A stretch of DNA of 9,971 nt from Chloroflexota bacterium (GTDB lineage Bacteria; Chloroflexota; Limnocylindria; Limnocylindrales; CSP1-4), in NCBI GenBank assembly GCA_021785115.1, contig JAJYGO010000389.1:1-9971 (forward strand), in the 5' to 3' direction. The notes below the pieces were generated by a model. That model saw only the letters and a program-made list of their open reading frames with translations, was not told where the DNA came from and did not search any database. Shown piece after piece: positions 5,571-9,971 of the stretch (its first letter is position 1; every line of letters starts with the position of its first letter). The translations under genes and the position numbers were made by a program.

Positions 5571-6220
5571 CTACCCTGGCTCGCCAAGCAGGCCCAGGGC
5601 AAGAACGATCCCGCCCAGAAGCCCCGTTCCCGCCTCCCTTGCATAAGGAATGACTGAAGGCCTCGGGAATGAGTTCGATCTCCGCCAGCACGATCATCGC
5701 GCCCGCCGCCAGCGCTCCCCTGATCGAGGGCGGCAGGGCGAAGCCAAGGACTTCCCCGGCCGGGAGCGCACCGAGCGGCTCACCGAGGCCCGAGAGCGCG
5801 GCCAGCCCGACGCTGCGCATTCCGCTGATTTCGGACACCCAGTCCGATGGTTTTGGACACCCAGTCCGACCGTCGCTCCGGAACGGGCGTAGGTGGCGAT
5901 CACCATCAGGCTCTCGACGAGGTCGTAGAATTGACTACAAGGGCGACGGGAGAGCCGCGATTGAGCCGGCGGGACGTCGTTGGGCCCAAGGCGCGCGGCG
6001 CGGCCCGGACACCGAGGACGGCAAGGCCGGCGAGGCTGGCGGCAACCAACGTGACGACGCGCTCGTCCGCGAGACCTGCACCGATCTCGTGGCCACTGAT
6101 CGCGATCATAGCGCCGGCTGCGAAGCCCACCAGCCCGTCGAACACGCGATGCGGCAGCCGGCCGCCGAGGAGGACCGGGATGCCGCCGATGCCGGTCGCC
6201 AGTGGACGCGCTACGGTCCC
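5571..6220 (-). pseudogene. ZIP-family metal transporter, decayed
   Basis: Two parts of one ZIP (ZupT/GufA-like) transporter remain. The N-terminal part, about 6220-6000, contains ATGIGGIPVLLGGRLPHR and LVGFAAGAMIAISG, i.e. transmembrane segments 1-3. The C-terminal part, about 5811-5571, contains GLGEPLGALPAGEVLGFAL and AAGAMIVLAEIELIPEAFSH, segments 6-7. Segments 4 and 5, which carry the HNxPEG-type metal-binding motifs of the family, are missing. After SHS the frame shifts: with one T of TTAT (plus-strand 5643-5646) ignored it reads YAREAGTGLLGGIVLALGLL and ends at TAG 5573-5571, a normal last segment. So there is a central deletion plus a one-base insertion. The gap between the halves holds a tandem repeat resembling an IS end. 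A functional product is very unlikely. Confidence 0.8.
5814..5869. mobile_element. Possible solo IS21-family-like end with tandem repeats
   Basis: The 15-mer GGACACCCAGTCCGA occurs twice, at 5833-5847 and 5855-5869, spaced 22 bp (two helix turns) and preceded by TGCGCATTCCGCTGATTTC starting with TG at 5814. Each repeat has GGAC/GTCC inverted ends. IS21-family elements have TG...CA ends followed by spaced repeats of the type (T)CGGACACC that bind the transposase. No transposase gene or second end is visible in the window. It lies exactly at the break in the ZIP gene. IS21 membership is from memory of the family pattern. Confidence 0.5.
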
Positions 6221-6289
6221 TTCCTTGCCATAGTCGGCGTGCCCGGCGGCCTCCTGATGCCGTCTCTGCGGAGCGCCGCGCACGCAAGC

Positions 6290-6717
6290 GACGGGGACAC
6301 TCGAAAGACCAGTGAGTCACCAGCACCACCGGCTGCCACAATGGTCGCGGCGAGGGCGCCGGTGCGCACCAGTAGCGGGCCCTGGCGCGGCGCCGCGTGC
6401 TGCTCGATCAGGATCGATCTCTGGTCCGACACTGGGATCGGAGATCGGCGGCGGCCTGCACAGGTCCGCAGCTGGGAGATCCGGGTCCGGAGCCGTACCG
6501 GTTGCTGGTCCGGGAGAAGGCCGGCAATGGCCGGTTGCTGACGGTCGGTAGTCAGGCGGCTGCACGTGTCGTCCGGCGATCGGTCGCCGGTGCGTGGGCC
6601 GGCGGGGCCAGGCGGGCGGTCCCGTCGGGATCGCCGCCCGACATCCCGATGGTTGCCGACCGACGCGGACGCCCTCTCGCATGGTGGTCAGCCCTTCACG
6701 CCGACCGAATCTGTTCA
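6290..6717. other. About 430 bp without a recognisable gene
   Basis: All frames on both strands give Arg/Pro/Gly/Ala-rich noise without a family signature. A 10-bp direct repeat CCGGTTGCTG occurs twice between about 6498 and 6541. The stretch probably consists of degraded sequence and a flank of the ZIP remnant. Confidence 0.45.
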
Positions 6718-6960
6718 ATGGCAGTCACACGAGCGATTGCCGGCGAGCAGCGGACAGCGCCGTCAGACGGGGTCGTGTTCCGTGAGGTGCGGCTCCCCAC
6801 CGTGGACCCGGATGTCTGCATCGGGTGCGGGACTTGCGTGGTCACCTGTTCGTGGGCGTGCGTCGCTTCGACTTCGTCGTACATGGACGTCGGGGAGACC
6901 CACCGCTGGTGTCGGGAGGACGTCGTCGGCGTGGCGGAGATCCTCGCCCGGCTCAGCACG
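6718..6960 (+). pseudogene. Fragment with a 4Fe-4S ferredoxin motif
   Basis: From ATG 6718 the plus frame reads, after 32 residues, VDPDVCIGCGTCVVTCSWAC. The C-x2-C-x2-C-x3-C spacing and the DPDVCIGCGTC context are those of bacterial 4Fe-4S ferredoxin domains. The proline usually following the fourth Cys is Ser here, no second cluster motif follows, and downstream the frame runs antisense to the MFS fragment and loses any similarity. There is no ribosome site before 6718. It is best read as a remnant of an iron-sulfur subunit or ferredoxin, truncated at one or both ends. A chance match is possible but this context makes it unlikely. End position is approximate. Confidence 0.4.
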
Positions 6961-6989
6961 AAGCTGCCGGTCGGGCCCGCGCTTCCGCG

Positions 6990-7286
6990 CGCGGCCGGCG
7001 AGGTGGCGGAGGGCCGCGACGACGACGTCCTGCAGCATCAGCACGGTCTGCGTGACCAGGAGCAGATACCGGCGCGGGAGACGGTCGGCGAGGACGCCGC
7101 TGCAGAGCGACAACACCAGCATGGGGAGGAACTGGAGCGTCGCGATCATCGCCAGCGCGACGGCCCAACGCCTGAGATCGAGCACCAGCCAGGCCTGCGC
7201 GATCGCCTGCGGCCGGGTGTCGACCCCCGAGAGGAACTGCCCGCCCAGTACCAGGCGCACGCGGGGACCCGGAGCGCCGCCAGCAT
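6990..7286 (-). pseudogene. MFS exporter fragment with a one-base frameshift
   Basis: From ATG 7286 the frame reads MLAALRVPACAWYWAG, the usual start of EntS-like (MFS_3) exporters. The match then continues in another frame as GQFLSGVDTRPQAIAQAWLV, QFLPMLVLSLCSGVLADRLP (the loop 2-3 motif A region) and RRYLLLVTQTVLMLQ. The sequence GGGCAGTTC at about 7240 would read GGC CAG TTC if one C were restored, so a single-base deletion explains the shift. Similarity ends near 6990 after about three membrane segments of the usual twelve. Both the frameshift and the truncation make it non-functional; the frameshift alone could be a sequencing error. Confidence 0.72.
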
Positions 7287-7393
7287 ACCGTGCCAGGAGA
7301 CCTCGCTGGGACGCGAGCCATCGCCCCGACGCCCGGGCAGCGAACCCGGGCCACGCACGTCCTCGTGGGCGGCGAGGGCATCCGCAGCGGCCA

Positions 7394-7987
7394 TCACGCA
7401 CCCGGTCCAGTGCGTGCCGGCCGGGCGGCCCAGGCCACCATGTCCACGAGCGGCGCGCGGTCATCGGCGCGTCCGCTTTCCCGGCGCTCCAGGTTCAGAA
7501 CGTGGAGGCCCGGGAAGACTACGCCGAGCTGCTCCTCGGTGTACAGGCGTGCCGGGTCGGGCGGCCCTGCCCGGCCAAGGGCATCGCGGTGGTGCCCCAC
7601 GAAGAAGAGATGCCTGCCGGGCGCCACGGCGGTCGCGACCGCGCCGAACAGCGCGGACCACTCGGCGGCGGCAGGATGGATGTTGGCTAGGACCACGAGG
7701 TCGAACCGCTCACCCCGGGTCAGGTAATCGCCCATGTCGCCGACGACGGTATGGACGGTCAGCCCTGCCCGCGTCGCGGCGGCGTCGAGCTTGGCCAGTG
7801 CCGCTTGTGAGACGTCGACCGCGGTGACATCCCAGCCCGCGTCGGCGAGCCACCGACTGTGGCGGCCCGCGCCCGCGCCCGCGCCCAGGGCCCCCCGCAC
7901 GTCCAGAGCCGTCGCGCCACTTCGGGACCTTTGCCGGTGCCGGACGGCCTGCCGCCGGCGTACTGTGTCAGGCGTGGCGACGGCCAC
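7394..7987 (-). CDS. Class I SAM-dependent methyltransferase, N-terminally truncated
   Basis: A 197-aa frame whose residues from about 27 onwards match class I methyltransferases of the TehB-like group: motif I region ALDVRGALGAGAGAGRHSRW, then WLADAGWDVTAVDVSQAALA with the acidic residue after strand 2, GDMGDYL, RFDLVVLANIHP (strand 4) and LFFVGHHRDAL near the C-terminus. The family normally has about 35 more residues before motif I (substrate-binding lid); here they are replaced by an Arg/Gln-rich stretch, and the GTG at 7987 overlaps the ribosome site region of the divergent hemerythrin gene. Motif I is lengthened by a GC hexanucleotide repeat. The substrate is unknown. It may be a pseudogene. 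Confidence 0.65.
   Translation of the reverse strand: MAVATPDTVRRRQAVRHRQRSRSGATALDVRGALGAGAGAGRHSRWLADAGWDVTAVDVSQAALAKLDAAATRAGLTVHTVVGDMGDYLTRGERFDLVVLANIHPAAAEWSALFGAVATAVAPGRHLFFVGHHRDALGRAGPPDPARLYTEEQLGVVFPGLHVLNLERRESGRADDRAPLVDMVAWAARPARTGPGA
7866..7886. repeat. (CCCGCG)3 hexanucleotide repeat in the methyltransferase motif I
   Basis: Three exact CCCGCG units plus CCC. On the minus strand they encode the GAGAGAG part of the SAM-binding glycine loop, which appears a few residues longer than usual. Slippage in this tract could change loop length in steps of two residues. Confidence 0.7.
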
Positions 7988-8000
7988 AGGAGGGTGAGCG

Positions 8001-8504
8001 ATGCAGACCCTGGAGCGAGTGTCGCACGAGCACCACGATCGGCTCTGGCACTACGTCGACCGATTAAATGCGCTGGCCGATTGTCTCAACAGTGACTGCC
8101 TGGACACGTCCCGGCTCGTGGAGCGGCTGCCTGAGCTGCGCGAGGTGCACCAGGGCTTGACGAGCCTGCTCATACCGCACATGGAGGCCGTCGAGGCGGC
8201 TGTCTGGCCAACCCTCGAGCGGCTCGGCACCGAGCACGGCACGACCGCCTCACTCGCCCACGAGCACGTCGAGATCCACCGGCTGGTCGCGGCGCTGGGC
8301 GCGTTCATCGAGCACCCGGAGGCGCACGCCGGCCGGGGCGCGGTTTTGGCACTGCGCCGGGCGCTGCTGCGCTTGTACGTCCTCCTCAAGACGCATCTCG
8401 CGGAGGAAGAGCTGTACGTGCCGATCCTCGAGGACCGCCTGACGCGGCCCCAGGAGGAGGCCCTGGCGCGGGCGCTCGATCACGCCGCGGCCGAGCGGCT
8501 GTAG
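8001..8504 (+). CDS. Hemerythrin HHE cation-binding domain protein
   Basis: A 167-aa four-helix-bundle protein with hemerythrin-type diiron ligands: VSHEHHDRLW (His9-12) on helix 1, LIPHMEAVEAAVWP (His60) on helix 2, HEHVEIH (His89, His93; HxxxH) on helix 3, and THLAEEELYVPILE (His132, Glu136/137) on helix 4. In the first H-x3-E motif the +4 position is Val64, with Glu at +5, so one ligand may be shifted or missing. Such proteins bind O2, NO or iron, or act in stress sensing. ATG 8001 has a strong AGGAGGG ribosome site 6-7 nt upstream. It is the only plus-strand gene between two broken minus-strand genes, and its 3' end overlaps the kinase fragment by 25 bp. Confidence 0.88.
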   Translation: MQTLERVSHEHHDRLWHYVDRLNALADCLNSDCLDTSRLVERLPELREVHQGLTSLLIPHMEAVEAAVWPTLERLGTEHGTTASLAHEHVEIHRLVAALGAFIEHPEAHAGRGAVLALRRALLRLYVLLKTHLAEEELYVPILEDRLTRPQEEALARALDHAAAERL

Positions 8505-8950
8505 GCGGCCAGGACGGTCCAGTCACCCTGCTGGCTGACGACGACCGCCGCCACGTGCAGCGCGCCCGCAGTCGGGATCCACGCCGCGGCCAACCTGGCG
8601 GGATACGCGATCGCGAGCTCCACCATGAGCAGCAGGAACAGCGGGAAGAAGGGGCTGTGCGCGCCGCCGGCGAGGAGGGTGGCGGCCAGCGCCTGTGCCG
8701 CATCGACGGCCAGGATCGCCGCCGGTTGGCCGTCCACGAACGGCCGACGTCGGGCCGCATACGCGGACAGCGGCAGGTTGACGGCGATCACCGCGCCGAA
8801 CGGTGCGAGGAGTGAGCCCGTCGCCGTCCCGCTGAACGGGGCGAGCAGGACCGCGGCCCCGATCGTGGCCCAGCGGAGGACGAGCAGGTAGCGATCCGCG
8901 TCCGAGAGCGAGAGGCCCCGCTCCGCCTTCGGGGCCCCGGACTGGGTCAT
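8480..8950 (-). pseudogene. Membrane domain of a sensor histidine kinase, truncated
   Basis: A 156-aa frame with a polar N-terminus (MTQSGAPKAERGLSLSDADR) and four to five membrane helices: LLVLRWATIGAAVLLAPF, FGAVIAVNLPLSAYAARRR, AAILAVDAAQALAATLLAGG, SPFFPLFLLLMVELAIAY and ALHVAAVVVSQQ. The pattern LRWATI...ARRRP...GGAHSPFF is that of the membrane sensor region of actinobacterial/chloroflexotal kinases. The HAMP/PAS, HisKA and ATPase parts are absent; the frame stops within 25 bp after entering the end of the hemerythrin gene. The kinase identity rests on the membrane region only; it could be another membrane protein with this module. Confidence 0.6.
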
Positions 8951-9060
8951 GGTCTGCTCATCCGCCAGGCCGGCGTCGCGCGGCCCGTCTCACGTCGATG
9001 GGGGGTCCATGGTCGGACGATCGCCAGTCGAGGCAATGCCTCCGGTCGAGACGGAGCCCG

Positions 9061-9456
9061 TCAGTCGAGGCGCTCCACCCGGTTGAGGAGCTGGCCGCGA
9101 GCATACGCCAGGGCGGCGGCCTCCACGCCCGGGATCTCGGTCACCACCGGGCGCAGGCCCAGCGCGGTGAAGCGATCGTACGCGCCCTGTCCCATGCCGC
9201 CCGCGATGAGCGCCGAGCAATCGCCGATCGCCTGCGCCATCTGGTCGTGGCGCGACTGGGCCTCCGGGCTCGTGCCGTGGGGTCCCGATCCGGCGCGTTC
9301 CTCGCGCGGCGCGCCCGTGAGGTGCGGTCCCGTCTTCGGCCGCAGCTCGCGCTCCACGATGACGTCGCCCTCGACGGTCAAGACGGCGTAGTAGGGCGCC
9401 CGACCGAAATGCTGGCTGACCGTGCGGCCGTCTTCCGTGACGATGGCGATCTTCAT
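9061..9456 (-). CDS. NifX/MTH1175-like dinitrogenase FeMo-cofactor family protein
   Basis: A 131-aa protein of the NifX/NifB-C-terminal/MTH1175 family (PF02579). It begins MKIAIVTEDGRTVSQHFGRA with the conserved SxHFGRA turn and AxYYAVLTVEGD, then has a variable His-containing loop (residues 40-72) and the C-terminal block IGDCSALIAGGMGQGAYDRF with a Cys-to-GGMG core. Family members bind or carry iron-sulfur/molybdenum cofactors; stand-alone forms outside nif operons have no settled role. ATG 9456 has GAGGAG about 10 nt upstream; a longer frame from 9489 adds 11 unlikely residues. No nif genes are visible. Its relatives often neighbour PadR, DUF5320-like and zinc-ribbon genes such as those at 3342-5468. 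Confidence 0.85.
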   Translation of the reverse strand: MKIAIVTEDGRTVSQHFGRAPYYAVLTVEGDVIVERELRPKTGPHLTGAPREERAGSGPHGTSPEAQSRHDQMAQAIGDCSALIAGGMGQGAYDRFTALGLRPVVTEIPGVEAAALAYARGQLLNRVERLD

Positions 9457-9804
9457 CGAACCCTGTGCTCCTCGCGATCCATCCGCCATGCGGCGGTACA
9501 GAGAGCAGCCGCAAGCGAGGAACCCACTCCGGTCGATGGACCGCGGCCCGGATCGGGTCCGGCGCGCGGCTCGGACCGACCCGGGTTCGGAACGCGTGGC
9601 TGCCGTAGTTCATCTAGCCTCGGCCGGTCTCGACGGCGCAGGGCCATCAGCGATGCGGCCTTGCGTGTCACCAGGAGCGAGGTGCACGCGGACAGCGGCT
9701 GGAGCGCCCGGTGACCACCTCCCGCGCTGCGACCGGCGACCTCTCGATGAAGACGGGCCGGACGGCATGGATCAGTGGACGAAGTGACTCTAATACCTGT
9801 TTGA

Positions 9805-9818
9805 CTAACGCCCGTTAG
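9805..9818 (+). promoter_or_regulatory. Palindromic operator of the ArsR-family gene
   Basis: CTAACG CC CGTTAG is a perfect inverted repeat centred 16 bp before the ArsR ATG. It is AT-rich relative to its surroundings. ArsR/SmtB repressors commonly bind such imperfect or perfect dyads between promoter and start codon, so autoregulation is likely. Confidence 0.6.
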
Positions 9819-9821
9819 AAT
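9816..9821 (+). promoter_or_regulatory. Leaderless-type -10 box of the ArsR-family gene
   Basis: TAGAAT lies 6 nt before ATG 9828 and overlaps the right arm of the palindrome. No Shine-Dalgarno sequence precedes the ATG. A transcript starting at or near the A of ATG fits. Bound repressor would cover the -10 box directly. Confidence 0.5.
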
Positions 9822-9827
9822 GACGCC

Positions 9828-9971
9828 ATGTTTGAGACGCCGACCGAAGCACCCAGCCTCCCGCAGGAGACGCTCGATGCCCTGCGCGCCATCGCCGAGC
9901 CGTCACGCGCACGAGTCATTGCCCTGCTCGGCCACGGTGAGCACTGCGTGTGCGATGTCGGGGCGGCGCTC
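9828..9971 (+). CDS. ArsR/SmtB-family metalloregulator (N-terminal part, cut by window end)
   Basis: The first 48 residues of a winged-helix repressor. After MFETPTEAPSLPQETL the core reads DALRAIAEPSRARVIALLGH, the usual first two helices, then EHCVCDVGAAL. The CVCD motif is the As(III)/Sb(III) or Cd/Pb thiolate site type seen in ArsR and relatives (ELCVCD in E. coli ArsR). The metal cannot be decided without the rest. ATG 9828 is preceded by the leaderless promoter and palindrome described separately. The gene continues beyond the window and probably heads a metal or arsenic resistance operon there. Confidence 0.88.
   Translation, partial: MFETPTEAPSLPQETLDALRAIAEPSRARVIALLGHGEHCVCDVGAAL

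Larger units (their letters stand above)
9457..9827. other. Intergenic region between divergent NifX-like and ArsR genes
   Basis: No recognisable coding region on either strand; frames are Arg/Pro-rich. It should hold the promoter of the NifX-like gene (minus) and the ArsR promoter/operator at its right end. I see no clear minus-strand -35/-10 pair. Confidence 0.5.

Noticed and set aside
6397..7827. Plus-strand frame of 476 codons
   Set aside because: Only the short ferredoxin motif region is meaningful; the rest is antisense to MFS and methyltransferase sequence.
7931..7966. TTGCCG ... TACTGT as hemerythrin promoter
   Set aside because: The spacing is 24 bp, too long for a normal -35/-10 pair.
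9026..9071. Direct repeat AGTCGAGGC (9026-9034 and 9063-9071) and a weak CTCCG/CGGAG hairpin after the NifX-like gene
   Set aside because: Nine bases and a 5-bp stem in GC-rich DNA are too short, the second copy is inside coding sequence, and no T-run follows.
8990..9613. Minus-strand 207-codon frame over the NifX-like gene
   Set aside because: Frame-shifted shadow rich in Arg, Gly and His; the family motifs lie in the other frame.
1..9971. tRNA, rRNA or CRISPR array
   Set aside because: No cloverleaf-like sequence, rRNA signature or regularly spaced repeat-spacer pattern was seen on either strand.

Overview
The window is very GC-rich DNA (roughly 70 %) with G/C-ending codons, several genes that look leaderless (a TANNNT box about 6-7 nt before ATG), and a gene set (His-rich PadR regulator, small DUF5320-like protein, COG0731 radical SAM protein, zinc-ribbon mini-protein, NifX-like protein, hemerythrin) typical of uncultured high-GC Chloroflexota or Actinomycetota-like bacteria. 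The phylum is inference; no 16S rRNA or other phylogenetic marker is present.

Left half (251-5468, minus strand): one tightly packed operon of nine reading frames with junctions of 0-6 nt or overlaps, apart from an alternative start for the radical SAM gene. In transcription order: PadR regulator (5468-5052), 86-aa coiled-coil mini-protein (5050-4790), radical SAM protein (4756 or 4786 to 3692), 40-aa ORF (3685-3563), six-Cys zinc-ribbon protein (3566-3342), 67-aa ORF (3345-3142), a 400-aa frame in which the first half of a Dps mini-ferritin is joined in frame to a complete Zn/Mn-binding lipoprotein (3141-1939), its ABC membrane permease (1934-1071), and its ATPase (1081-251). The last three form a ZnuABC/AztABC-type metal importer. 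The upstream small metal-binding proteins and His-rich regulator suggest the whole operon concerns metal or metal-cofactor handling. The Dps-lipoprotein joint and the two uncharacterised small ORFs are the most novel parts.

Middle (5571-7987): a graveyard of broken genes. A ZIP metal transporter has lost transmembrane segments 4-5, carries a one-base insertion near its C-terminus, and has a tandem 15-bp repeat resembling a solo IS21-family end at the break point. About 430 bp without a recognisable gene follow, then a plus-strand fragment with a perfect 4Fe-4S ferredoxin motif, an MFS exporter fragment with a one-base deletion, and a methyltransferase missing its N-terminus.

Right part (8001-9971): a complete hemerythrin-domain gene lies exactly between the 5'-truncated methyltransferase and a sensor kinase reduced to its membrane domain, so it looks like a cassette or recombination joint. 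A NifX/MTH1175-like protein follows on the minus strand. After a 371-bp intergenic stretch comes the start of an ArsR-family repressor with the CVCD metal motif, a perfect palindromic operator and a leaderless-type promoter; it runs off the window end.

The window thus combines an apparently intact metal import/metal-sensing operon with a decayed, recombined accessory region.
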